NCBI GenBank assembly: GCA_937927945.1
Contig: CALEYW010000014.1
Coordinates: forward strand, 1-64,000
Direction of reading: 5' to 3'
DNA: 64,000 nucleotides
Source of the DNA: an uncultured candidate division WPS-2 bacterium
GTDB taxonomy: Bacteria > Vulcanimicrobiota > Vulcanimicrobiia > Vulcanimicrobiales > Vulcanimicrobiaceae
Below the pieces are notes generated by a model, which saw nothing but the letters and a program-made list of their open reading frames with translations, did not search any database and was not told the DNA's origin. Shown piece by piece: positions 1-11,092 of the stretch; the stretch's first letter is position 1; every line of letters begins with the position of its first letter. The translations under genes were made by a program, and so were the position numbers.

Positions 1-56
1 GCCCCGTAGAGGACTCTCACCTCCAAGTCAAGCGTCCATGCCGGGCGCACAAGCAG

Positions 57-82
57 CGAGGGAGGCGTTTCCGCCTCCCTCG
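57..82 (-). terminator. Hairpin downstream of rpsA
   Basis: Perfect 11-bp inverted repeat (arms 57-67 and 72-82 around a TTTC loop, G+C rich) about 55 nt past the rpsA stop codon. On the minus strand no long U-tract follows, so it is a strong hairpin with an imperfect intrinsic-terminator tail. It most likely ends the mutM-rpsA transcript. Confidence 0.55.
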
Positions 83-86
83 TCTG

Positions 87-116
87 TGTCACCCTGAGCT
101 TGTCGTAGGGCGGAGG
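87..116. repeat. REP-like intergenic element
   Basis: The stretch beginning GTCACCCTGAGCTTGTCG matches, from general knowledge, a short element found between genes in many bacterial genomes. A degenerate relative (hairpin CCGTCAC...GTGACGG) sits after pntB at 32742-32767. Only these two copies are seen in the window, so repeat status is inferred. Confidence 0.3.
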
Positions 117-135
117 CCCGCGAGGGCCCGCGCGG

Positions 136-1350
<1,215 letters not shown>

Positions 1351-1378
1351 GGTGGAGTAACTTCCTATCGTTTATATT

Positions 1379-2194
1379 TTATTTTTGGCAACCGCGGCAC
1401 CACCAGGTTCCGCGTTGACCGATGACCGTGCGTACGATGGGTTTCCCGCATCGGGGGCACGGCTCGCCGAGGCGGCCATAAACGGCGAGTTGGTTTTGGA
1501 ACCCGCCCTTCAGCCCCTCAGCATCAACGTAGTCGTCGACGCTGGTCCCCCGGGCTTCGATCGCCCGCTGGAGTACGTCTCGGACCGCGCCATGCAGCCG
1601 GCGTCTTGCGGGCCGGCTGATCTTGTAGGCCGGGCGGCTCGGCCGGATCCCCGATTCCCACAATGCCTCGCATGCGTAGATGTTCCCGACACCGGCGATC
1701 CTGCTTTGGTCGAGCAGGAAGGTTTTGATCGGCGTGCGACGCCCGTCCAGCATACTCACAAACGCCTCGCTGGTAAACCCCTCGGAAAGCGGCTCCAGTC
1801 CCCCATCGGCGTCCCACGGATCGTTCGCCGCCAAGAGCCGCATCCGGCCGAACTGCCGAACGTCCGCGAAGCTGAGGCTCATCCCGTCGGTGAAGACGAG
1901 GCGGACGTAGGTATAGGGGTATGGCTCGGTATAGCCGGTGGCCTGAACGATCAAGCGTCCGGTCATCCGAAGGTGGACGGTCAGGCGCCGTCCCGAGGCG
2001 AGCTCGAAGACGACGTATTTTCCTCGCCGGCCGACCGCGCCGATCGTCTGACCAGCGAGCGCCTGTTCGAACGCCTCTCCCTCCGGCGCGACGGCGATCT
2101 TGCGCATGGAAACGACGACCGAGGCAATCGTCTTGCCGGCAACGGCGTTGGCCAGGCCGCGGGCGATCGTCTCGACTTCAGGGAGCTCGGGCAC
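1379..2194 (-). CDS. mutM: Formamidopyrimidine-DNA glycosylase (Fpg/MutM)
   Basis: Bifunctional DNA repair glycosylase/AP lyase that removes 8-oxoguanine and formamidopyrimidines. The 271-residue protein begins with the diagnostic PELPEVE; Pro2 is the Schiff-base nucleophile and Glu3 the general acid. It ends in a four-Cys zinc finger (CPRCGKP...WWCRGC), the DNA-binding clamp of the family. Length is normal. The start is a GTG at 2194, forced by the N-terminal proline. It is the first gene of the pair mutM-rpsA, an unusual partner for rpsA, which more often follows cmk. No promoter could be assigned with confidence in the 167 bp upstream. Confidence 0.96.
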   Translation of the reverse strand: MPELPEVETIARGLANAVAGKTIASVVVSMRKIAVAPEGEAFEQALAGQTIGAVGRRGKYVVFELASGRRLTVHLRMTGRLIVQATGYTEPYPYTYVRLVFTDGMSLSFADVRQFGRMRLLAANDPWDADGGLEPLSEGFTSEAFVSMLDGRRTPIKTFLLDQSRIAGVGNIYACEALWESGIRPSRPAYKISRPARRRLHGAVRDVLQRAIEARGTSVDDYVDAEGLKGGFQNQLAVYGRLGEPCPRCGKPIVRTVIGQRGTWWCRGCQK

Positions 2195-2361
2195 CGAAGC
2201 TTACAACACTATTTTGACCAGCAGCGTTGCCGTCGAAGCCGACTGTCGCACGGCGGGCGGCCTCAGGCTGTTGACGATGCCTAAGAATCGTTACGTCAAT
2301 TGCGGATGGACACCGCAAGAAGTACAGTTCTCTCGACGACGGCGCAATCGGTGCCGTCAAC

Positions 2362-2781
2362 TTGAGCGTCGACCGGCTCGAAGCGATTGGACCAGAACTG
2401 ACTCGACCGTACGCAGACACCGTTTATGGTTCCAAGTTCGCGCACATGAAAGAACTGCGGGTGCAGGCGCAGGGCCGACCATTGCGCATTTTCTTCGCCT
2501 TCGATCCGCGCCGGTCAGCGATTCGGCTCATGAAACTTCCTGAACTGCGTCGTGCTCGGCACCTTTCGCAGGAGACGATGGCCGATATTCTCGGAATCGC
2601 ACAGGGTGACATCTCGAAGTTGGAACGGCGCACGGACGTCTACGTTCGGACCTTGCGCCGATACATCCAAGCGGCCGGCGGTCGCCTACGGATCCTCGCC
2701 GAGTTTCCCGGTGCTGAGCCGATTGAGATCGACGGGTTCGCGGACATCGACGCGCCGCCCATCTCACATGCGCCACAGTGA
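2362..2781 (+). pseudogene. In-frame fusion remnant of a HigB-type toxin and HigA-type antitoxin
   Basis: Residues 1-53 match the RelE/HigB (Gp49-like) toxin core: VDRLEAIGP, a GS.F..MKELR block and RPLRIFFAFDPRRSAIRL. The usual toxin tail (IGGDKTG...Y) is missing. The text runs directly into a HigA-type helix-turn-helix, ELRRARHLSQETMADILGI, then KLERRTDVYVRTLRRYI and an LAEFPG end. The antitoxin also lacks its usual first 25-30 residues. The arrangement implies an in-frame deletion across the higB/higA junction. Upstream (from about 2308) toxin-like residues continue in frame (GHRKKYSSLDDGA) but no good start exists; TTG 2362 is nominal. Ribonuclease activity is unlikely. DNA binding by the C-terminal half remains possible. 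Confidence 0.65.
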
Positions 2782-2895
2782 GATTACCGAGGCGCATCGG
2801 GCTTGGACCGCTGTAGTTCTATTCGAAGTCGTCAGCTTCTCCGCGAACCAATGTGTGCTAATCGAATTGCGTAGTCGCGGTAGCGCGGCAGAACG

Positions 2896-5460
2896 CTAGC
2901 GGAGTGCCGCCGCTCGCCGGATGCCGAGATGGGCGGGGAGGACGGCGCGGGCGTGCGAGCCGGGCCCGGTACGTTTGGTGACGTTGAACTCCTCTGCCAG
3001 CGACCAGACCAGGAACAGCCCGCGGCCGCGCTCGCTGAGCAGGTCCGACGGCAGCCGCGGGACGACCACGAACCCGGCGCCTTCGTCCAGCACGTGCAGC
3101 ACCGGCGACGACCCGAGCGTCCAGTCCATGACGATCTCGATCGGACCGGGCGCGTGGCGCGCGACGTTGCCGAGCAGTTCGCCGAAGATCAGCTCTGAAG
3201 TGAAGACGTCGTCCGGCGTCACGCCGCCGGACTCCAGTTCCGCGACAAACCCGAGCCGGGCTGCGTGGCCGCTCGATCCGTCGAGCGCGTCGAATTTCCA
3301 CGACCGCCGCACGCTCTTCGAACTTGCCCGCACCCGCATCGCGAGGATGACGACGTCGTCGTTCGCGCCGTCGTGCAGCACCTCGTCGTACGTCCGCTGC
3401 GCGGGCCGGTCGTCGAGCGCGACGGTATCGCGCTCCAGCGCGGCGCGCACGCGACGCTCGCCCTCGAGCGGATCGCGGGTCGACTCCGTCAAGCCGTCGG
3501 TATAGAACACGAGCAGCGTCTCGTCCGGGATATCGACGACCCGGCCGTCGGGCTCGCTGCGGTACCGCAACCCGAGCGGCAGTCCGTGCACGTCGAGCTG
3601 TTCGACCCGGCCGTCGGCGTAGCGCACGAACGGCGGCGGATGCCCGGCGCCGGCGTAGGCCAGCGTGCGCGCGATCGGATCGTAGACGGCGACGAACGCC
3701 GTCACGATGCCTTCCGGATGTTCCGCCTTGAGCGTGCGGTCCGCGGCGTCGAGAATGGTCGCCGGGTCGGGATAGACGTGTGCCACCCCGCGCACGATCT
3801 GGCGCATCGCGGCCATGATGACGGCCGCTTCGAGCCCGCTTCCCGACACGTCGCCGAGCGAGATCACGACGCGCCCGTCGGAGAGGCGCAGCGCATCGTA
3901 CCAGTCGCCGCCGACTTGCGCTTCGTTCTTGGCCGGAACGTACACGCCGTCGAATTCGATGCCCGCGACCCGCGGCAGCGAAACGGGGAGTGCCGCGCGC
4001 TGGAAGGCACTCGCGACCTGGTGTTCGCGCTCGTAGAGCTGCGCGTTGTCGATCGCGACCGCGGCGCGGCGACCCAGTTCTTCGAACTGCGGCAGGTCGT
4101 CGTCGCCGTACGTGCGGTCCGTCTCCGCCCAGTAGGCGACCAGCGCGCCGAGCGGGCGGCCGCGCGAGCGCAGCGGCACCGTGATCGAGGAGCGCGGAGC
4201 GAGCTGCATCACCACCTCGAGCAGCTCGGGCGGCGTCACCGACGCGAGGACGCCCGGATCGATGTGCGCGTTCACTTGGGCGCGCGAACGCAACGCGGCG
4301 GCGATGATCGGCTCGAACTCCGGCCGTGCCGCATACGCACCCCGCAGCTGTTCGACCAGCGCACTGCGTGCGGGATCGGCATGCACGACCGCCGCGATGC
4401 GCGTGCGACCGTTCTCGTCGAAGATGTCGATCGCGGCCCAGTCGGCCAGCCGCGGGACGACGAGACCGATGAGCCGCTGCATGGTCCCCTCGACGCTCAG
4501 CGATTCGGAGAGCACGTCGCCGGCGAGTGCGGCGAATTGCAGACGCTCGTACAGCGTCGCGTTCTCGATGGCCGCCGCGGCGCGCGCGGCAAGGGTTTCG
4601 GCCATCCGCATGTCCGCCGCGGTGAGCACCCGCCCCGACGGTCCGCACGCAAATTGCATCACACCGTAGATCCGGCTGCGCCCGATGAGCGCGACGGTCA
4701 GCATCGAGCGCGGATCGAGCCGGGCCGCCTGCTCGCGCTGTTCGTCATCGTGCACCGCCCGCTCGACCATCTCGGGTGGAACCTGCGCGACCAGACGCGA
4801 CTTGCCGGTGCGCGCGACCTGGACGGCGATCGTGTCCTCGCGCGGCGGATAGCGCCGCATCATCTCTTCGCCGCGGGCAGCCTCGGCCGGATCCTCGTGG
4901 GCGAATGCGATCGGCCGCAGCGTGCCGTCCGTCCCGGTCAGCAGCACGACGCACCAATCGGCGATCGTCGGGATCGCCAGCTTGGCGAGCTCGCGCAGCG
5001 TCGCGTGGACGTCGAGCGATCCTGAGAGTACCTCGCTTCCTTCCGCGAGGTAGCGGGTTTGCGCCTCGGCCCGACGGCGATCGTCGATGTCCGTGCACGT
5101 GCCCAGCCAGCGCACGATCGTGCCCGACTCGTCGCGCAGCGGCGCGGCGCGCGCGATGAACCAGCGAGATAAACCGTCGGCACCACGCAAGCGCGCCTCG
5201 ACGTCGTACGGTCGACCCAGACGCAGCGATTCGCGCCAGGCGTTCAGCACGGCGGACGAGTCTTCCGCGTGCACGACGTTCGCCCAAGCCGTTCCGAACA
5301 TGGCCAGCGTCGTTTCGTGCGAAAGACCCGTGTACGCGTACCACGCGCGATTGAACCACTCGAATGTTCCGTCGGCGCCCGACAGCCACACGATGTGGGG
5401 CATCGCATCCGCGATCGCCAGCGCTGCGTGATCCGGCAGGCCGGACGGCATGTTGGTCAC
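2896..5460 (-). CDS. PAS-GAF-GAF-SpoIIE phosphatase with C-terminal HATPase_c (RsbU/RsbW-like) domain
   Basis: Signal-responsive PP2C-type serine phosphatase of about 854 residues. Order: PAS (about 15-125, starting AIADAMPHIVWLS), two GAF domains (about 150-290 and 305-455), a SpoIIE/PP2C domain (about 490-680, with GGDWYDA and LGDVSGSGLEAA, metal-binding Asp residues present), and a histidine-kinase-like ATPase (about 715-845, N-box ELLGNVARHA and G-box RGRGLFLV). Such fusions act on anti-sigma-factor antagonists, so one chain may hold both the phosphatase and the switch kinase of a partner-switching module. No antagonist (STAS) or sigma gene adjoins it. The GTG start at 5460 overlaps the upstream stop (GTGA). 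No transmembrane segment is seen, so it should be cytosolic. Confidence 0.88.
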   Translation of the reverse strand: MTNMPSGLPDHAALAIADAMPHIVWLSGADGTFEWFNRAWYAYTGLSHETTLAMFGTAWANVVHAEDSSAVLNAWRESLRLGRPYDVEARLRGADGLSRWFIARAAPLRDESGTIVRWLGTCTDIDDRRRAEAQTRYLAEGSEVLSGSLDVHATLRELAKLAIPTIADWCVVLLTGTDGTLRPIAFAHEDPAEAARGEEMMRRYPPREDTIAVQVARTGKSRLVAQVPPEMVERAVHDDEQREQAARLDPRSMLTVALIGRSRIYGVMQFACGPSGRVLTAADMRMAETLAARAAAAIENATLYERLQFAALAGDVLSESLSVEGTMQRLIGLVVPRLADWAAIDIFDENGRTRIAAVVHADPARSALVEQLRGAYAARPEFEPIIAAALRSRAQVNAHIDPGVLASVTPPELLEVVMQLAPRSSITVPLRSRGRPLGALVAYWAETDRTYGDDDLPQFEELGRRAAVAIDNAQLYEREHQVASAFQRAALPVSLPRVAGIEFDGVYVPAKNEAQVGGDWYDALRLSDGRVVISLGDVSGSGLEAAVIMAAMRQIVRGVAHVYPDPATILDAADRTLKAEHPEGIVTAFVAVYDPIARTLAYAGAGHPPPFVRYADGRVEQLDVHGLPLGLRYRSEPDGRVVDIPDETLLVFYTDGLTESTRDPLEGERRVRAALERDTVALDDRPAQRTYDEVLHDGANDDVVILAMRVRASSKSVRRSWKFDALDGSSGHAARLGFVAELESGGVTPDDVFTSELIFGELLGNVARHAPGPIEIVMDWTLGSSPVLHVLDEGAGFVVVPRLPSDLLSERGRGLFLVWSLAEEFNVTKRTGPGSHARAVLPAHLGIRRAAALR

Positions 5461-6266
5461 GTCGGCGCCTCCGCGTGGTGTGCGCCGTACGTGTTCGGCT
5501 CGAAATACCACGGCGGGAGCGTTTCGGGAAACGAGATGGCCGCGAAGGCGTAGTTCGTCCGGTACTCGCCGCCGAAGGTTTCACCGCGGATCGAGGCGAT
5601 CAGCGGCAGCCCCTCCCGCATGACGAACGCGACGTCGAACTCGTCGTCGAGCGCGGGGCCCGACAGCCCGAGAAAGAGATGGTCGCGCACGCGCAAGCGG
5701 CGGATCTCGAACGTCGCCGCATCGACCCACAGGTCGTCGATGCGATTGCGCTGCGGATCGCGCTTGGGTTCGAGCGCGAGATGCCAGGCGTCACCATCGC
5801 GCCGCAGGCGCCGGACGCGGTAATCGAAGTCGGCCTGCACGCGGACGCTGCCGATCGTCGGCAGCTCCGTACCGAGCGCGGCCGGCGACGGGGTTGCGCG
5901 CGCGTAGAGCGCGCGCTCGAAGACGTCCGCAGTCGGAGGGCCGGGATCGACGACGCCGTCGAATCCGACCACGATGTTCTCCATCGCACCGTAGGCCGCG
6001 CCGTTCCAGACGAATCGACTGAGCGCCGAGCGGTCCGTCGTACGGCACCAGACCTTGAGCGTGTAGCTGTTCTCCAAGTCGGGAACGTTGTCGTGCGTGT
6101 CGCGCCGGACCAGTGTGTACACGACGTATTTCGGCCGTTCGTGCGCGCGAAACGCCGCTTTCGCGAGACCGAGGATCTGCTCGCCCGTGAGCGCTTCGGG
6201 CGCGGGCGATTCGGCGCAGCACGCAAACGCGACGGCCACCGCCGCCAGCGCGCGCGCCGCGCTCAT
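5457..6266 (-). CDS. Secreted protein of unknown function (paralogue of 48070-48912)
   Basis: A 269-residue exported protein. It starts with a signal sequence (MSAARALAAVAVAFACCAES), followed by SPAPEALTGEQILGLAK and a long beta-rich region. It is clearly related to the protein at 48070-48912: both share Y.VYTLVR/TYTLVRK, RDPGPPTADVFE or its close variant, LP.IG.VR, RNR..D..VD..T.E and a C-terminal FP.TLP.WYF. The two also share a spacing of aromatic blocks typical of lipoprotein-carrier-like beta sheets, but I recognise no named family. The ATG overlaps the DUF192 gene stop (ATGA) and the stop overlaps the PAS-SpoIIE start, so three genes are translationally coupled. Function unknown. Confidence 0.8.
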   Translation of the reverse strand: MSAARALAAVAVAFACCAESPAPEALTGEQILGLAKAAFRAHERPKYVVYTLVRRDTHDNVPDLENSYTLKVWCRTTDRSALSRFVWNGAAYGAMENIVVGFDGVVDPGPPTADVFERALYARATPSPAALGTELPTIGSVRVQADFDYRVRRLRRDGDAWHLALEPKRDPQRNRIDDLWVDAATFEIRRLRVRDHLFLGLSGPALDDEFDVAFVMREGLPLIASIRGETFGGEYRTNYAFAAISFPETLPPWYFEPNTYGAHHAEAPT

Positions 6267-6829
6267 CGCGCGCCGACGGGTGGGATGGAGAGCCGGTCTC
6301 CCACCCGGAGGCCCAGCCGCGCCGCGTCTCCGGCGGCGAGCTCGATGACGTAGCGGCCGACGCCCTCGCGGCGCGCGACCTGGTCGTCGGAAGTTCCGGG
6401 CGCCGTCGCCGGAACGTTCGCGGCGATCGAGGTGATCGTCCCGTCGGCATTGACGAAGAGCATGTCGAGCGATGCGATCGTGTTCTTCATCCAAAAGGAG
6501 CGGCGCTGATCGCCGTCCGCGAACGCGAAGAGCATTCCCTGACCGGCCGGGACGAACGGCACGTTCATCAGACCGTGTTCGCGCCGCGCCTCATCGTCGG
6601 CGAGGGCCAGGTGCAGCGTCGTGCGGGCGGTGCGCACGTCCAGCGGCCGGCACGGCAGCGCACGCTGCTCGTGGATCGTCTGCGTGTCGACGTTGCTGGA
6701 CAACGACGGCAAGTCGGCGCGCGGCACCGGGACCGTGGTGCACCACACCTGCGCCGGGTCGCCCGGCGCGGGGCTTTGCGCGCTCGCGAAGAGCACCATC
6801 AGTGCCGGCACGCCGTATCTCCGGAACAT
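6263..6829 (-). CDS. DUF192 family exported protein
   Basis: The 188-residue protein has an N-terminal signal peptide (MFRRYGVPALMVLFASAQS). From about residue 60 it carries a DUF192 fold: EHGLMNVPFVPAGQGMLFAF, then SFWMKNTIASLDMLFV, then YVIELAAGDAARLGLRVGD. The WMKNT..LD.LF signature is diagnostic. DUF192 proteins are small periplasmic or surface beta-barrels without an established activity. A Cys-containing N-terminal insert (residues 25-60, VWCTTVPV) is not part of the domain. First gene of the three-gene operon ending with the PAS-SpoIIE phosphatase. The 245-bp gap to ureA upstream (divergent) should hold its promoter, but none is clear. Confidence 0.85.
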   Translation of the reverse strand: MFRRYGVPALMVLFASAQSPAPGDPAQVWCTTVPVPRADLPSLSSNVDTQTIHEQRALPCRPLDVRTARTTLHLALADDEARREHGLMNVPFVPAGQGMLFAFADGDQRRSFWMKNTIASLDMLFVNADGTITSIAANVPATAPGTSDDQVARREGVGRYVIELAAGDAARLGLRVGDRLSIPPVGAR

Positions 6830-7075
6830 CCGCCCGACGTTCACTGCACGGGTTCTTGCTGCGCGATCACGTGAGAGAATTCGTCGCGCTCGTCGAGCAG
6901 TCCGCGCGCGACGAGCGGCGGCCTCGGTGGGCAGCAGTCGTAGCCGTGAGCAGAATGACCGAAGCCCAGAGCAAGACGCGCATGCGCCGCTCGATTGGCC
7001 ATATGTCCCAGGCATCCTCGGCCCGCGACGGCAATCGTGCGCGGGATGCAGACGCCAAGCTTGGAAGCGAGCCGC

Positions 7076-7378
7076 ATGCGTTTGACCGACGTCGAGCGGG
7101 ACAAGCTGCTCCTTAGCTATGCCGCTGAGTTGGCGTGGCGCCGCCGCGCGCGCGGCGTGCGGCTGAACCATCCCGAGGCGATCGCCGTCATCTCGTCGTT
7201 CGTTCTCGAAGGGGCCCGCGACGGCGCGAGCGTCGCGGACTTGATGGACCGGGGGCGCACGGTGCTGAGCCGGGACGACGTGATGGACGGGATCCCGGAG
7301 ATGCTCGGCGAGGTGCAGATCGAGGCGACGTTTCCCGACGGGAGCAAGCTGGTGACGATCCACGAGCCGATTCCGTGA
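7076..7378 (+). CDS. ureA: Urease subunit gamma
   Basis: Structural gamma subunit of urease, which hydrolyses urea to ammonia and carbamate in the cytoplasm. Exactly 100 residues, the family norm, beginning MRLTDVERDKLLL with the conserved LNHPEAIA and GRTVLSRDDVMDGIPEM blocks. ATG 7076 was chosen over upstream in-frame codons because it gives the canonical N-terminus and has GGAAG about 10 nt upstream. First gene of an unbroken ureABCEFGD operon. The next start, a GTG, overlaps its stop by 4 nt. No NtcA-, NikR- or UreR-type site could be recognised upstream. Confidence 0.97.
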   Translation: MRLTDVERDKLLLSYAAELAWRRRARGVRLNHPEAIAVISSFVLEGARDGASVADLMDRGRTVLSRDDVMDGIPEMLGEVQIEATFPDGSKLVTIHEPIP

Positions 7379-7658
7379 CGCCGGGCGAGATTCTGACCGC
7401 GCCGGGAACGCTCGCGCTGCGCGCCGGACGCGACCGCGCGAGCGTCGTGGTCGCGAACACGGGCGATCGTCCGATCCAAGTCGGCTCGCACGCGCACTTC
7501 GCCGACGTCAACGCCGCGCTGCGGTTCGACCGCACCGTCGCCGCGGGGATGTGTCTGGACATCCCGGCCGGGACCGCGGTGCGCTTCGAGCCCGGGATCG
7601 AACGTCCGGTCCAACTCGTCGCGACCGGCGGCGAGCGGCGCGTCCCAGAGCCGCGCGC

Positions 7659-7662
<4 letters not shown>
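7375..7662 (+). CDS. ureB: Urease subunit beta
   Basis: Structural beta subunit (95 residues). It begins with TPGEI, as in nearly all UreB proteins, and contains VANTGDRPIQVGSHAHF, then the A.GMCLDIPAGTAVRFEPG block that packs against UreC. Start is GTG 7375, overlapping the ureA stop as GTGA. Its own stop overlaps the ureC GTG in the same way. Gamma and beta are separate chains, as in most soil bacteria and unlike the fused Helicobacter UreA. Confidence 0.97.
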
Positions 7663-9367
<1,705 letters not shown>

Positions 9368-9368
<1 letters not shown>

Positions 9369-9817
9369 TGATTCGCGACGAGCCGCTCGGCAATCTGCGG
9401 GATTTTCCGGTCGCTGCGCGCCGCATCGAGCGCATCCCGGTCCACAGCGACGACTGCGCGAAGCGGCTGCTGCGCCTCTCCACGAGCTGCGGTGAGATCG
9501 GCCTGCGATTCTCCGGTCCGCGGCGGCTGCGTGACGGCGACGTCATCCATGCCGACGAGCGCGTCGTCATCGCGGTCGCCGTCTCGCCCGACGACGTGCT
9601 GGTCGGCCACCCCGGCACGATCGCCTCGGCGCTCGCGCTCGGCCACGCGCTCGGGAATCGGCATCTGCCCGTGCAGATCGACGGCGGCGAGGTCGTCGTC
9701 CGCTACGATCCGCTTCTCCCCGCGCTGTTCGCCGAGCACGACGTCCCGGTGACGCGCGCGGTGCGCGTCGTCCCCGAACCGTTCCGCCACGCGCACGCGC
9801 CGCATCGTCATGAGTGA
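9368..9817 (+). CDS. ureE: Urease accessory protein UreE (nickel metallochaperone)
   Basis: UreE delivers Ni2+ to the UreD-UreF-UreG-apourease complex. The 149-residue chain has the N-terminal beta domain and the ferredoxin-like domain with the LGHALGNRHLPVQ motif (the nickel-binding His of GNRH). The C-terminus carries a short His-rich tail (HAHAPHRH), enough for extra metal binding but far shorter than the polyhistidine tails of Klebsiella-type UreE. ATG overlaps the ureC stop and its end overlaps the ureF start by 8 nt. Confidence 0.94.
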
Positions 9818-10484
9818 GCTCACGGCGCTGCTGCAGCTCGCCGACGCCGCGTTCCCGGCCGGCGCGTTCGCCCACTCGTTCGGGTTGGAGACGGCGATCG
9901 TCGAAGGCCGGGTGCGCGACGAACCCTCGCTCGCCGCTTGGCTGCGCGCGTATCTGCACGGCGCGTTCGCACCGCTCGACGGCAGCGCGTTCGTGCTCGC
10001 GTCGCGCGACGGCGTCGACCCGGAAATCCTCGACGACCGGCTGGCCGCGGCGCAGCCGAACGCCGAGCTGCGCCGCGCCAACGCGCACCTCGCGCGCGCG
10101 ACGCTCGCGACCTTCGACGCGCTCGGCTTGACGTCGCCCGCGCTCGCGCGTTACGGCGCGGGGATCGCGGCCGGACGCTGCGAGGGGCAGCACGTCCTCG
10201 CCGCGGCGCTCGGCTACGACGCATGCGGGATCGCGTGGCACACCGCGCTCACCGCGCACGTCACGACGACGGTCGCAACCCTCGCCTCGGTCGCCGCGCG
10301 CGCCGTCCCGCTCGGGCAGCGCGCGGTCGCGCACGCGCGCTGGTCGCTGCGACCGGCGCTCGACGCGGCGGTGGCGCGCGCGGCGAGCGTACGCGGCATC
10401 GACGATCTCGCGACGGCGGCGCCCGCGATCGAGATCGACGGCTTGCGCCACCGCCGGCTCGACGGAAGACTGTTCGCGTCGTGA
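9810..10484 (+). CDS. ureF: Urease accessory protein UreF
   Basis: All-helical UreF, 224 residues, which acts with UreD and gates UreG GTPase during nickel insertion. Recognised by LLQLADAAFPAGAFAHSFGLE at the N-terminus and by the R.AN.HLARA and Q.AVAHARWSL blocks. ATG 9810 lies inside the ureE coding end (8-nt overlap) and the stop overlaps the GTG of ureG. Confidence 0.95.
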   Translation: MSELTALLQLADAAFPAGAFAHSFGLETAIVEGRVRDEPSLAAWLRAYLHGAFAPLDGSAFVLASRDGVDPEILDDRLAAAQPNAELRRANAHLARATLATFDALGLTSPALARYGAGIAAGRCEGQHVLAAALGYDACGIAWHTALTAHVTTTVATLASVAARAVPLGQRAVAHARWSLRPALDAAVARAASVRGIDDLATAAPAIEIDGLRHRRLDGRLFAS

Positions 10485-11092
10485 GCGCCGTCCGCGTCGG
10501 CATCGGCGGTCCCGTCGGCGCCGGCAAAACCGCGCTCGTCGAAGCGCTCGCGCGCCGGCTCTACCCCCGCCTCGATCTCGCGGTCGTGACGAACGACATC
10601 TACACGCAGGAAGACGCGCAGATCCTCGTTCGCAGCGGCTGCCTCCCCGCCGACCGCATCGTCGGCGTCGAAACCGGCGGCTGTCCGCACACGGCGATCC
10701 GCGAGGACGCCTCGATGAATCTTCAGGCGATCGCCGATCTCGAACGGCGCTTTCCCGCGCTAGCGCTCGCGATCGTTGAGAGCGGCGGCGACAACCTCGC
10801 CGCCACGTTCAGCCCCGATCTCGCCGACGTGACGATCTACGTGATCGACGTCGCCGGCGGCGACAAGATCCCGGCGAAGGGCGGCCCGGGAATCACGCGC
10901 GCCGACCTGCTCGTGATCAACAAGATCGACCTCGCGCCGCACGTCGGCGCCGATCTCGGACGGATGCGCCGCGACGCAGCGGCCGCGCGCGGCACGCGGC
11001 CGTTCGTCTTCACCGACCTGCGCCACGGCGTCGGCGTCGACGAGGTCGTGCGCTTCGTCGAACGTGCGGCGCTGCTCGACGGGATCGCGTGA
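10481..11092 (+). CDS. ureG: Urease accessory GTPase UreG
   Basis: SIMIBI-class GTPase of 203 residues that powers nickel transfer. P-loop GGPVGAGKT is at about residues 9-17. Further family features are VVTNDIYTQEDA, the metal-binding ETGGCPHTAIREDAS (Cys-Pro-His), ESGGDNL and the NKIDLAPHVGAD specificity motif. Start is GTG 10481, overlapping the ureF stop as GTGA. It has no His-rich N-terminal extension. Confidence 0.97.
   Translation: MSAVRVGIGGPVGAGKTALVEALARRLYPRLDLAVVTNDIYTQEDAQILVRSGCLPADRIVGVETGGCPHTAIREDASMNLQAIADLERRFPALALAIVESGGDNLAATFSPDLADVTIYVIDVAGGDKIPAKGGPGITRADLLVINKIDLAPHVGADLGRMRRDAAAARGTRPFVFTDLRHGVGVDEVVRFVERAALLDGIA

Noticed and set aside
2858..5025. Long open frames (up to 596 codons) overlapping the PAS-SpoIIE gene on both strands
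   Set aside because: Arg/Ala/Pro-rich shadow frames caused by high GC at third positions; the true frame has recognised domains throughout.
6867..6983. Possible 38-aa membrane peptide (MRVLLWASVILLTATTAA) on the minus strand before the DUF192 gene
   Set aside because: Hydrophobic stretch is tempting, but no ribosome site, no sensible C-terminus and no recognised family; could be chance.
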